Assembly (NCBI RefSeq): GCF_000285295.1
Contig: NZ_CADP01000002.1
Location: 22,759-86,758 of the forward strand
Reading direction: 5' to 3'
DNA from: Komagataeibacter europaeus LMG 18890
GTDB taxonomy: Bacteria > Pseudomonadota > Alphaproteobacteria > Acetobacterales > Acetobacteraceae
DNA length: 64,000 nucleotides
Each line of letters starts with the position of its first letter. The stretch's first letter is position 1. The notes under the pieces were generated by a model. That model was not told the DNA's origin, searched no databases, and saw nothing but the letters and a program-made list of their open reading frames with translations. The translations under genes were made by a program, and so were the position numbers. Positions 1 through 7,594 of the stretch are shown piece by piece.

Positions 1-388
1 CCCAGCGCGCCAGCCTGCCCGCCGTGGTGGTGGCGACCTTGCGGTTCCAGTGCGCCCGTCCCACCCAGTACCCCAGTGAACAGGACCGGTCGGCGCTGTT
101 GATGCGCAGGCCGATGCACCCGATCAGCGAATCCGGCTGGTCGGAGTCCGGGCATGTAATGGCGAAATGATAGGCCTCGCCACGCTGGGACTGTTCGATG
201 GTGGCGGCGATCCAGTCCTCGGTCAGCGCCAGCGAGTAGGGGAACGGAACGCGGCTGAGCATCCGCACCACGCTCCAGTCATTGATCAGCCTGTGCATGG
301 TGCCCGCATCAGACGTGCGGACTTCACGCAGGCGGTATTCCCCGGCATCCAGTAAGGTGCCCGGACCATGTGATCCCTGTACGCTCAT
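1..388 (-). CDS. GNAT family N-acetyltransferase (partial, C-terminus outside window)
   Basis: Only the first 129 codons are inside the window; the 3' end runs off position 1. The translation from the ATG has the layout of a RimJ/RimL-type GNAT enzyme: an N-terminal strand (YRLREVRTSDAGTMHRLI), a segment around PFPYSLALTEDWI, and a central strand LIGCIGLRI followed by SLGYWVGRAHWNRKVATT, which matches the strand 4/5 region before the acetyl-CoA pyrophosphate loop. The substrate cannot be told; family members acetylate protein N-termini, amino acids or antibiotics. Its ATG overlaps the stop of the upstream Rieske gene as ATGA, so the two are probably translationally coupled and co-transcribed. 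Confidence 0.8.
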   Translation of the reverse strand, partial: MSVQGSHGPGTLLDAGEYRLREVRTSDAGTMHRLINDWSVVRMLSRVPFPYSLALTEDWIAATIEQSQRGEAYHFAITCPDSDQPDSLIGCIGLRINSADRSCSLGYWVGRAHWNRKVATTTAGRLARW

Positions 389-1506
389 ACGGGCGTGGCG
401 CCCCTGGCGGCTGGTGCCGGCGCGTCCTGCCCGGCCGGCAGGCCGCATTCCACCAGCAGTTCGCGCAGGTTGCAGATGACCGGGAAGATCTCCTGGTTCC
501 GGTCGCCGCCCTGTTCGTACCAGGCGTTCTGTTCCAGTTCCACGATTTCGCGATCCTCACGGAATATCCGTTCGGTAAACGCGGTCAGGAACGACCATGC
601 CAGGTCCAGAATTCCCGGAATTCCCGGCCGCCGGATCGACAGCAGCCCGAAAACCCGGTTGGTCAGTTCCGCCTCGTCCTGCGGCACGTACGCGATCCAC
701 AGGTCCATGACCGGCGCATTGTCACCCGTCTGGATATGCAGTGTCTGGTATGGATAGGTCGTGCGGATGGTCATGACGTCGCGATGGGCGAATTTTTCGC
801 TGTTGTCGCGCTTCTGGCCAAAGATCAGGGCCTCACCAATCGGCTGCTTGCCGCTGGTGCGCGCGAAGCTGTAGCGCGCTTCCACCAGTCCCGGCCCACG
901 TTCCTGCCCCAGGAAGCGTGGCTTCATCTGACCCATCTGCTTCATATGCATGAACTGGTGGTTCATATCCATCAGGTTCTCATGCATGAAGCTGTAGTGG
1001 CAGTGCACGAGCTGGCCAAAGCGGCGGGTCTTGTACGCCGGGTTGGCCACTTCCGCCAGGCGGGGGAAGGGCGTTGTCTCCGCCTTGGCCGCATCTCCGG
1101 GGAAAATGAAGATCAGGCCATCGACTTCCCGCACGGGATAGGTGCGCACCCCGTTGGGCAGCTTGCCCTTGCCCAGATAGGGCACGTCAATGCAGCGGCC
1201 CGAACGGCCATAGGCCCAGCCATGGTAACAGCACTGGACCGATTCGCCCTTGACGGTGCCCTTGCTCAGCGGAACCTGGCGGTGCGCGCAGCGGTCTTCC
1301 AGCGCGAACACGCTTCCGCCTTCCTTGGGGCGGACAAGGGCGATGGGCTGCCCGGCATAGCGGGTTCCTATGGTTTTGCCTGGCTTCAGCTCCCGCGACC
1401 AGGCGACGGGGTACCAGAAATCGGGGTTGGCACGAATTCGGCGCAGGTCCCGCCCGGTGACCGGGGCGGAAGACTGCATGCTGTCAGGCGATAACGACTG
1501 ATCCAT
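385..1506 (-). CDS. Rieske 2Fe-2S aromatic-ring-hydroxylating-type oxygenase
   Basis: A 373-residue non-haem iron oxygenase alpha-subunit-like protein. The Rieske cluster ligands are visible as C73-x-H75 and C92-x2-H95 (ending in CCYHGW). A mononuclear iron site is suggested by D180-x2-H183-x3-H187 inside HENLMDMNHQFMH. Such enzymes insert oxygen or demethylate rings and need an electron-donating reductase; no reductase or ferredoxin gene lies nearby, so it must borrow one. The sequence resembles the vanillate/phenylpropionate-dioxygenase branch, but the substrate is unknown; sterol- or hopanoid-modifying Rieske enzymes are another possibility. It is followed by a GNAT gene through an ATGA overlap. 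An AT-rich stretch at about 1620-1690 upstream could hold its promoter. Confidence 0.85.
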   Translation of the reverse strand: MDQSLSPDSMQSSAPVTGRDLRRIRANPDFWYPVAWSRELKPGKTIGTRYAGQPIALVRPKEGGSVFALEDRCAHRQVPLSKGTVKGESVQCCYHGWAYGRSGRCIDVPYLGKGKLPNGVRTYPVREVDGLIFIFPGDAAKAETTPFPRLAEVANPAYKTRRFGQLVHCHYSFMHENLMDMNHQFMHMKQMGQMKPRFLGQERGPGLVEARYSFARTSGKQPIGEALIFGQKRDNSEKFAHRDVMTIRTTYPYQTLHIQTGDNAPVMDLWIAYVPQDEAELTNRVFGLLSIRRPGIPGILDLAWSFLTAFTERIFREDREIVELEQNAWYEQGGDRNQEIFPVICNLRELLVECGLPAGQDAPAPAARGATPV

Positions 1507-1776
1507 TGTCTCTCTTGACTGTTAACAGGGCATGGCAGCCGGATGTGCCATGGGACAGGATACCGGTCACATGCCGGAAGGGAGTGCACGTCCGACCCGT
1601 ATCGTGCCGCCATGGCGATATTAAGGATGTTTTTTAGCCTCAGGGCAAATGGTTCAGCGCCATAATGTTTTGTAATATATTGCTGCCCCATTTCCCGGCT
1701 GCTTCCCCCTGCTGCCATGGTGGTTGATGGTAAGGCCAGCATGGCAGGCAGGACATGGATCAATCCATGTTATGGA

Positions 1777-2649
1777 TCATGGTCGGGGGGAAAGTTCAGC
1801 GCTCAGGTCTTCAATGAACTGGAACGCGACCCGTCCCGACCGGCCACCTCGCGACAGCGACCACGCATTGGCCCGCCGGGTCAGGTCCGCATCCGTGATC
1901 GGCAGGCCGCGTTCCTTTGCATAAGCACGGACCATGTCCATGAAGGTGTCCTGCGCGCAGTTGTGGAAGCCGATCCACAGGCCGAAACGGTCGGACAGCG
2001 AGACCTTTTCCTCTGTCGCTTCCGCGGTGTTGATGGCGGTTGAACTCTCGTTCTCGATCATCTCGCGCGGCATCAGGTGGCGGCGGTTGGATGTGGCGTA
2101 GAACAGGACGTTCCGGGGCCGTCCGGCGATGCCGCCATCCAGCACCGATTTCAGGGCCTTGTAATCCGCGTCCTCACGCTCGAACGACAGGTCATCGCAG
2201 AAGACGATGAAGCGGCGCGGGCTTTCGCGCAGCAGCGCCAGCAGGTCGGGCAGGGTGGACAGGTCCTCGCGCTGGATTTCGACCAGCACCAGCCGCCCCC
2301 TGCCTGGCGCCGCGGGCCTGCCGTCCACCAGGTTCGCCTGCGCGTGCGCCGCCTTGACCAGCGACGACTTGCCCATGCCGCGCGCGCCCCACAGCATGGC
2401 GTTGTTGGCGGGCAGGCCTTCCGCGAAATGCAGCGTGTTGTCCAGCAGCATCTGCCGCTGGCGGTCGATGCCCTGCAGCAGCGCCATGTCCACATGGGCA
2501 ACATGGGGCACGGCCGTCAGGCGGCCAAGGCCGGGATGCCAGATGAAGGCATCCGCCCGGTCCAGTCCGGCAAGGGAGGGCGCAGGCGTCGACAGCCGCT
2601 CAAGGGCGGCGGCGATGCGTTCGAGAAGGGGAAGGGCGTTGCTGTCCAT
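1777..2649 (-). CDS. DUF815-type AAA+ ATPase
   Basis: A 290-residue P-loop ATPase of the DUF815 family found next to yajC in many alphaproteobacteria. Walker A is GARGMGKS (about residues 88-95) and Walker B is the hydrophobic strand ending in CDD (about 151-153). A sensor-1-like segment YATSNRRHL and a C-terminal helical part follow. The biochemical role is not established. I chose the ATG preceded by AGGA with 6 bases spacing; an in-frame ATG at 2670 lacks a ribosome binding site. It is transcribed divergently from yajC, with a putative yajC promoter between them. Confidence 0.85.
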   Translation of the reverse strand: MDSNALPLLERIAAALERLSTPAPSLAGLDRADAFIWHPGLGRLTAVPHVAHVDMALLQGIDRQRQMLLDNTLHFAEGLPANNAMLWGARGMGKSSLVKAAHAQANLVDGRPAAPGRGRLVLVEIQREDLSTLPDLLALLRESPRRFIVFCDDLSFEREDADYKALKSVLDGGIAGRPRNVLFYATSNRRHLMPREMIENESSTAINTAEATEEKVSLSDRFGLWIGFHNCAQDTFMDMVRAYAKERGLPITDADLTRRANAWSLSRGGRSGRVAFQFIEDLSAELSPRP

Positions 2650-2739
2650 CGTCGTTCCTGATTCCAGCATGACTGTGTGCGATGGCGTATGCCACCAGGC
2701 GATCCGGAGCGCGTTGGCCAGCCGGGGCAGGCGAACGCC

Positions 2740-2767
2740 TTGACGGGAAACAGGCGAAAACTATGGT
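2740..2767 (+). promoter_or_regulatory. Putative sigma-70-type promoter of yajC
   Basis: TTGACG (2740-2745) and TATGGT (2762-2767) are separated by 16 bases and lie about 55 bases before the yajC ATG. The -35 matches five of six consensus bases and the -10 four of six. Position and orientation suit yajC. Not experimentally known. Confidence 0.5.
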
Positions 2768-2821
2768 CCGCATGGCAAACCCGCAACCCGTTCAATTCCT
2801 CATTAGGCCGGAAAGATCATA

Positions 2822-3211
2822 ATGCCTTCTATAATCAATGATTTGTTGACCACACCCGCCCATGCCCAATCGGCTGGGGGCGGCCTGCTCAGTGGCGACG
2901 GCATCATGGCCGTGCTGCCGTACGTGGCCATGTTCGCCATTTTCTATTTTCTGCTGATCCGTCCGCAGCAGGTCAAGCAGAAGCAGCTGCGCAGCCAGCT
3001 TGCCGGCCTGCGCCGGGGCGACCGGGTGCTGACGGCTGGCGGCATCATTGGCGTGGTGCAGAAAGTACAGGCGGAATCGAATGAAGTCGAAGTCGAGATC
3101 GCGCCGGGCGTGCGGGTGAACGTGCTGCGTGACACCATCGGTTCGGTCATCACCAGCGCGGGCACCCCCGCCAACGATTCCACCCCTGACAAGCCGGCAA
3201 AGAACGGCTGA
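2822..3211 (+). CDS. yajC: Sec translocon accessory protein YajC
   Basis: A 129-residue single-pass inner-membrane protein. After a short Ala/Gly-rich N-terminus it has one membrane helix (VLPYVAMFAIFYFLLIRPQ), ending in the family hallmark IRPQQ, followed by the charged cytosolic domain with LRRGDRVLTAGGIIG and the strand EVEVEIAPGVRVNVLRDTI. YajC associates with SecDF and the Sec translocon. Unusually, secD and secF do not follow; a sugar transporter does. A 7-bp hairpin (3220-3245) follows the stop. Confidence 0.95.
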   Translation: MPSIINDLLTTPAHAQSAGGGLLSGDGIMAVLPYVAMFAIFYFLLIRPQQVKQKQLRSQLAGLRRGDRVLTAGGIIGVVQKVQAESNEVEVEIAPGVRVNVLRDTIGSVITSAGTPANDSTPDKPAKNG

Positions 3212-3219
3212 TGCCCTTT

Positions 3220-3245
3220 ATCCCCGCCTGAGTGCCGCCGGGGAT
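3220..3245 (+). terminator. Hairpin after yajC, possible weak terminator
   Basis: ATCCCCG (3220-3226) pairs perfectly with CGGGGAT (3239-3245) across a 12-base loop. There is no following T-run, so this is not a canonical intrinsic terminator. It overlaps an in-frame GTG at 3232, which speaks against that codon as the start of the next gene. Confidence 0.3.
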
Positions 3246-3294
3246 GAACTTCCCCCGCATTGTGCCGTTGCTTACTGTAATATCAGGAGTAGGC

Positions 3295-4731
3295 ATGATG
3301 CACAGGCAGCCTGGCGACGCAGAGACTGGCCCCACCATCCGGCATGGGCCGGTCCTGCGGGGGCGTGCGGGGTTGATCGGTGGTCTTGCGGCGCTGTCGG
3401 GTATCCTGTTCGGGCTTGATACGGGTGTCATGTCCGGCGCGCTGGACCTGATCACGCAGGAATTCATCCTGTCGGATTTCCAGCGCGAATCCATGGTGGG
3501 CATCATGCTGCTCGGCGCGGCGATGGGCGTGCTGGGGGCGGCATGGCTGTCGCACCGGATCGGGCGCAAGCGCACGCTAGTGCTGACGGCGGGGCTGTTC
3601 GTGATCGGCCCCCTGTTATGTGCCGAATCCATGTCCTACCGCACGCTCATGCTGGCCCGGATGCTGCTGGGACTGGCGACCGGGGCGACCACGTTCGCCA
3701 CGCCGCTTTATATCGCCGAAATTGCCGATTCCGGACGCCGGGGCGCGATGATACTGGGCTATCAGCTCATGATTTCATGCGGGTTGCTGGCGGCGTTCGT
3801 GTCCGACGGGCTGTTTTCCTATTTTGGCGGATGGCGGTGGATGCTGGGCGTCGTGGGCTTTCCGGGCCTGGTGTTCATGATGGGGGTTCTGTTCCTGCCC
3901 CCCAGTCCGCGCTGGCTGCTGGCGCAGGGGCGCGAGCGTGACGCCCGCCGCGTGCTGATCGAACTGCGTGGCCTGCCCCGGCTGGTCATGGCCGAACGCA
4001 ACGCCATCATGGCCCGCCTGGCCGCGCGCCGTGACGGGATTGGCAGTTTCATGAAGGATTCGAACTGCCGCCGCGCCATGTGGCTGGCGGTGGGGCTGCA
4101 GGTGGCGCAGCAGTTTTCCGGCATCAACGCCGTGCTGTATTATGCGCCCTACATCATCGGGCTGGTGGGATACGGCCATTATGTGCAGGTCTGGGGGCCG
4201 GTGGGGATCGGGATCATCAACCTTCTGTCCACCTGTATCGCCACGACCTGCGTGGACCGGATCGGGCGCAGGCCCATGCTGATCGGCGGTTTTGCCGTCA
4301 TGGCGCTGGCCATGGCGGGCCAGGCGGCCATGGTGGCGGGTGGCATGCCGCCCATGCCGGGCATGCGGCTGCTCATGGGGGTGTTCATGCTGCTGTTCGT
4401 CGCGGCGTTCGCGTTCGCGGCGGGGCCGCTGACGTGGCTGCTCTGTGCCGAAATCCTGCCGCTGCGCGGGCGTGAATTCGGCATGGCGTGTTCCACCTGC
4501 GCCAACTGGATCGCCAACATGCTGGTCAGCGCTACGTTCCTGACCGGGCTGGAAATCCTTGGGGCGGATCGGGTGCTGTGGGGATATGCCGGGCTGAATG
4601 CGGTGTTCATGGTCATGGTGGCGCTGCGCGTGCCCGAGACGCGTGGCATGACGCTGGAACAGATCGAGGTGGAACTGATGCGCGGCACCCCGCTGCGGGC
4701 GTTGGGCGGGCGGGCGCATTCCGGGGTGTGA
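3295..4731 (+). CDS. MFS sugar porter (sugar:H+ symporter family)
   Basis: A 478-residue, 12-helix major-facilitator transporter of the sugar porter subfamily (GalP/AraE/XylE type). Diagnostic motifs in order are GLDTGVMSG in helix 1, SHRIGRKRT in the loop after helix 2, PPSPRWLL at the end of helix 6, QQFSGINAVLYYAP in helix 7, DRIGRRPM between helices 8 and 9, and PETRGMTLEQIE after helix 12. It probably imports a hexose or pentose with protons; the exact sugar cannot be read. The start is the ATG after AGGAG (5 bases); a GTG at 3232 is also in frame but sits in a hairpin. It lies where secDF would be expected. Confidence 0.9.
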   Translation: MMHRQPGDAETGPTIRHGPVLRGRAGLIGGLAALSGILFGLDTGVMSGALDLITQEFILSDFQRESMVGIMLLGAAMGVLGAAWLSHRIGRKRTLVLTAGLFVIGPLLCAESMSYRTLMLARMLLGLATGATTFATPLYIAEIADSGRRGAMILGYQLMISCGLLAAFVSDGLFSYFGGWRWMLGVVGFPGLVFMMGVLFLPPSPRWLLAQGRERDARRVLIELRGLPRLVMAERNAIMARLAARRDGIGSFMKDSNCRRAMWLAVGLQVAQQFSGINAVLYYAPYIIGLVGYGHYVQVWGPVGIGIINLLSTCIATTCVDRIGRRPMLIGGFAVMALAMAGQAAMVAGGMPPMPGMRLLMGVFMLLFVAAFAFAAGPLTWLLCAEILPLRGREFGMACSTCANWIANMLVSATFLTGLEILGADRVLWGYAGLNAVFMVMVALRVPETRGMTLEQIEVELMRGTPLRALGGRAHSGV

Positions 4732-4755
4732 GGCACGACCCATGACCCGGTACGC

Positions 4756-4783
4756 AAAAAACCCGGCGCAAGGCCGGGTTTTT
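4756..4783. terminator. Bidirectional intrinsic terminator
   Basis: A-run (4756-4761), stem CCCGGC (4762-4767), loop GCAAG, stem GCCGGG (4773-4778), T-run (4779-4783). It works on both strands and lies between the convergent sugar porter and sodB genes. Confidence 0.85.
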
Positions 4784-4808
4784 CGGTCTACTGCCTGAAA
4801 TCAGGCAA

Positions 4809-5417
4809 TCAGGCGGACTGCAGCTGCGCTTCGGCGAATTCGTAGTTGGCCAGCTTGTCCAGGTAGTTGGTGATGTAGTCGGGGCGACGGTTGCGGAAGT
4901 CGAGGTAGTAGGAGTGCTCCCACACATCCAGACCCAGCAGTACCTTGCCCTGGCCTTCGGCCAGCGGGTTGGAGCCGTTGGCGGTCTTGGTCACCTTCAG
5001 CTTGCCATCGGAACCCAGCACCAGCCATGCCCAGCCGGAGCCGAACTGCGATGCGGCAGCGGCCTTGAAATCGGCCTTGAACTTTTCAATGGTGCCGAAA
5101 TCCTCGACCAGCTTCTTGGACAGGGCGTGGGGGATCTCGCCGCCCTTGGGGGCCAGGTTCTGCCAGAACAGGATGTGGTTCCAGTGCTGTCCCGCATTGT
5201 TGAACACGGGCGCCATGTCGGGCTTGCCCTTGACCATGAGGATGATTTCCTCAAGCGACTTGCCCTGCAGTTCAGGCTTGGATTCGACAAATCCGTTCAG
5301 TGCCGTCACATAGGCCTGATGGTGCTTGTCATGATGCAGTTCCAGCGTTTCCTGGCACATGCCACGGTTGGCAAGGGCATTGTAGGCGAAGGGAAGGGAC
5401 GGCAATTCGAAAGCCAT
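4809..5417 (-). CDS. sodB: Superoxide dismutase, Fe-type
   Basis: A 202-residue cytosolic superoxide dismutase that converts superoxide to oxygen and peroxide. Metal ligands by alignment with E. coli SodB are H28 (in LHHDKHH), the His of AGQHWNH, and the Asp and His of DVWEH. The Gln in NAGQHW, FGSGWAW and the RNRRPDYI tail are Fe-type signatures, while HHDKHH resembles Mn enzymes, so metal flexibility is possible. The start is the ATG giving MAFELPSLPF, 7 bases after AGGAG. A good promoter lies upstream and a bidirectional terminator downstream, so the gene is probably monocistronic. Confidence 0.95.
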   Translation of the reverse strand: MAFELPSLPFAYNALANRGMCQETLELHHDKHHQAYVTALNGFVESKPELQGKSLEEIILMVKGKPDMAPVFNNAGQHWNHILFWQNLAPKGGEIPHALSKKLVEDFGTIEKFKADFKAAAASQFGSGWAWLVLGSDGKLKVTKTANGSNPLAEGQGKVLLGLDVWEHSYYLDFRNRRPDYITNYLDKLANYEFAEAQLQSA

Positions 5418-5468
5418 GAACATTCTCCTGGGAATTGCAAGGAGCGGCATGAAGCCGCCATACCAAGA

Positions 5469-5497
5469 TTGCTATGGGTGTGGAGCGGGTGCGTCAA
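5469..5497 (-). promoter_or_regulatory. Putative sigma-70-type promoter of sodB
   Basis: On the minus strand TTGACG (5497-5492) is followed after 17 bases by TAGCAA (5474-5469). The -35 is near consensus and the -10 is moderate. It places the transcript start about 45 bases before the sodB ATG; the leader contains a small GCGGC/GCCGC hairpin (5444-5458). Confidence 0.45.
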
Positions 5498-5546
5498 GTG
5501 ACGGTCATATGAACACGCCCCTGCCACGCCTTGTGGAGCAAACGCC

Positions 5547-6401
5547 ATGACGGGGCGGATGGATGCATCTCCTCCGGTGACGGGGGGCGTGTCGTTCCTG
5601 CATGATGCGCGTCGGGCGGACCCCGACCGCTTTTTCTGCGCCCTGTTCATGCCGTCCGCCGCGCGCATGGCCGCGATGGTGCTGATCGCCTTCAACCATG
5701 AATGCACGCGGGCTGTGGCGACGCCTGCATCCTGGGCGGTGGCCGGTCAGATGGCGGGGCTGATCCGGCTGCAGTGGTGGCGTGACGTGCTGGAAAGCGG
5801 CAATGCACAGCGCCACGATACGGCGGCAGCGCTGCTGGACCTGATGGCGCGGGGCGGGGTGCGGCGCGAGACGCTGGACGGCATCATCATGGCACGCGAA
5901 TGTGAACTCGACGGCCTGCCCGACCGCGCGGCATGGCAGGCATCCATGCTGGATGGCGCGGGCGGCGTGCAGGTCGCCATGGCGCAGGCGGCAGGCTTCA
6001 CCGACCCCACGCAACTGGCGCGCATACGTCTTATGGGCGGGATCTACGCGGTGGGGGCGCTGGTGCGCCATCTGCCTGCCGTGCTGCGCGCGGGGCGCTG
6101 CCCGTTACCCGAGGATGCACTGGCGGCGGTGGGGCTGACGCGCGATGGCCTGCGAACCGGGCAGGCCACGCTTACCCAGATCGCCACCCTGCGTGACGGG
6201 CTGCGCCAGCAGGGACGGGAATGGCTGGAGATGGTGCGCGAGGGACCACGCCTGCCCCGCGCGGCCCTTGCCGCCGGGCTGCCCGCCGTCCTTGGCCTGC
6301 GCGACATGCGCGGGCATGTGGGGGGCGATGGCGATGCATCCCCCCGTGGCGTGGGCGACCGGCTGGCTGTCATGGGCGCGCTGCTGCGCGGGTGGGTCTA
6401 G
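5547..6401 (+). CDS. Squalene/phytoene synthase-like protein (NDUFAF6-type)
   Basis: A 284-residue all-helical protein of the squalene/phytoene synthase superfamily. The stretch GLIRLQWWRDVLES and the helix FMPSAARMAAMVLIAFNHECTR match the family, but I cannot find the two Asp-rich diphosphate-binding motifs (DxxxD) of true synthases. That resembles the NDUFAF6 group, which assists complex I assembly, rather than a hydrocarbon synthase. In many alphaproteobacteria such a gene follows yajC-secDF, which supports the assignment. It is divergent from sodB and ends facing a reductase gene, with an intergenic hairpin repeat between. Confidence 0.7.
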   Translation: MTGRMDASPPVTGGVSFLHDARRADPDRFFCALFMPSAARMAAMVLIAFNHECTRAVATPASWAVAGQMAGLIRLQWWRDVLESGNAQRHDTAAALLDLMARGGVRRETLDGIIMARECELDGLPDRAAWQASMLDGAGGVQVAMAQAAGFTDPTQLARIRLMGGIYAVGALVRHLPAVLRAGRCPLPEDALAAVGLTRDGLRTGQATLTQIATLRDGLRQQGREWLEMVREGPRLPRAALAAGLPAVLGLRDMRGHVGGDGDASPRGVGDRLAVMGALLRGWV

Positions 6402-6427
6402 GGATCGTTTCAAAGCCAGTTGCTGGC

Positions 6428-6517
6428 AAAATAACAAGAGTTTCCGGGCGCCGCCTTTTTTCAAAAAGGCGGCGTTCTTTCGAAGCTTTGTGCAAACAGC
6501 TTCGCCAAAAACTTTTG
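6428..6517. repeat. Double-hairpin intergenic repeat, copy A
   Basis: The stretch holds two successive hairpins: GCCGCC...GGCGGC around a T-rich/A-rich core (about 6450-6473), and GAAGC...GCTTC (about 6482-6503), then CCAAAAAC and CTGG. A clearly related copy lies at about 38000-38096, roughly four fifths identical by eye. Both copies sit between convergent genes, so the element may act as a terminator for both strands. Confidence 0.75.
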
Positions 6518-6533
6518 CTGGTTTTCAGGGTGT

Positions 6534-7409
6534 TCAGGGCGTGTTGGCCACCATGCTTTCCATGACGGCGAACAGGGCGGAATAATCCTCATCCGGATGG
6601 CGGCGGCGGGTCAGCGACAGGCTCTGGGTCGCGGCGGCCATGGCGGGCAGGGGAGCGGTGTGACGGGCCGCGTCGGTCATGAGCAGGCGCATGTCCTTCT
6701 GCATGAGGCGGGCGGGAAACTGCGGGCTGAAATCGCCTGCCTTGGCCGCCTTCAGCTTGCGCTTGTGGTGGGGCGAGATCACCGGGACCTCATCCAGCGC
6801 GTCAAACAGCATGCCCCGCTCCAGCCCCGATGCCAGCCCGTACGTGACGCCTTCCGCCACGACCGCGAGTGTGGCCCCCATGATGCCGTTGATGACCAGC
6901 TTCAGCTTGGACCCGCTGCCTGGCGGCCCAGCATGGATGGTCAGGCGGCCAATGGCGTCAAACACGCCCTGCGCGCGGCTGATATCGGCCGCCGTGCCAC
7001 CCGCCAGCACGATCAGGTTGCCCGATTCCGCTTCCGGCGTGCTGCCGGCCACGGGCGCGTCGATGACGGTAATGCCGTGCGCGTGGCCCGCCTGCGCCAG
7101 CGTGACGGAGGTTTCGGGTGCGACCGTGCTGGTGTTGACCAGCAGGCCGCCGGACTTCATGCCTGCCAGCACGCCGTCGGGGCCGTTCATGGATTTGTCC
7201 AGGGCCTCGTCATCCGGCACGCAGGCCACGACAATATCGGCTTCCTGCGCCAGCGCGCGCGGGGTGGGCAAGAAACGGGTGCTGCCATCGCCCCCCTTGC
7301 CAGATGGGGTATAGGCCACGATCCGGTAGCCAGCCTTGACCAGATTGGCCCCCATGCGGGACGCCATGGCCCCAAATCCGACAAAACCGACCAGTGGAGT
7401 GGTGGACAT
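6534..7409 (-). CDS. NAD(P)-dependent 3-hydroxyisobutyrate dehydrogenase-family oxidoreductase
   Basis: A 291-residue beta-hydroxyacid dehydrogenase. The N-terminal Rossmann fold starts with GFVGFGAMASRMGANLVKAG, and the family substrate loop DAPVAGSTPEAESG and the catalytic-lysine region GSGSKLKLVING follow in the expected order. Family members reduce or oxidise 3-hydroxyisobutyrate, tartronate semialdehyde, glyoxylate or succinic semialdehyde; which one applies is not clear. The serine-rich NTSTV motif after the cofactor domain is also present. The gene stands alone, convergent to the synthase-like gene. Confidence 0.85.
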   Translation of the reverse strand: MSTTPLVGFVGFGAMASRMGANLVKAGYRIVAYTPSGKGGDGSTRFLPTPRALAQEADIVVACVPDDEALDKSMNGPDGVLAGMKSGGLLVNTSTVAPETSVTLAQAGHAHGITVIDAPVAGSTPEAESGNLIVLAGGTAADISRAQGVFDAIGRLTIHAGPPGSGSKLKLVINGIMGATLAVVAEGVTYGLASGLERGMLFDALDEVPVISPHHKRKLKAAKAGDFSPQFPARLMQKDMRLLMTDAARHTAPLPAMAAATQSLSLTRRRHPDEDYSALFAVMESMVANTP

Positions 7410-7594
7410 GCGGCTTCTCCTTGCCTGTTGCGCGATGGCCCATGGGCCGATGCCTGAATGTGGGCAATAGCATGCACCACGTCACGCCCCGATGACGCGC
7501 GGCGGCCATGCCTCGCATAAAGATGATGGCGGAAGGTGGTGGGGTCCTGTGGCATCACGGGCCGATACCCTGTCCGCCACGGGAAGGAGACATG

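Noticed and set aside
370-1494. Long open frame on the plus strand (374 codons) opposite the Rieske gene
   Set aside because: The minus strand carries clear Rieske and iron ligands; the plus frame has no domain and is a GC-rich antisense shadow.
3232-3294. GTG at 3232 as start of the sugar porter
   Set aside because: It sits in a hairpin after yajC and lacks a ribosome site; AGGAG correctly precedes the ATG at 3295.
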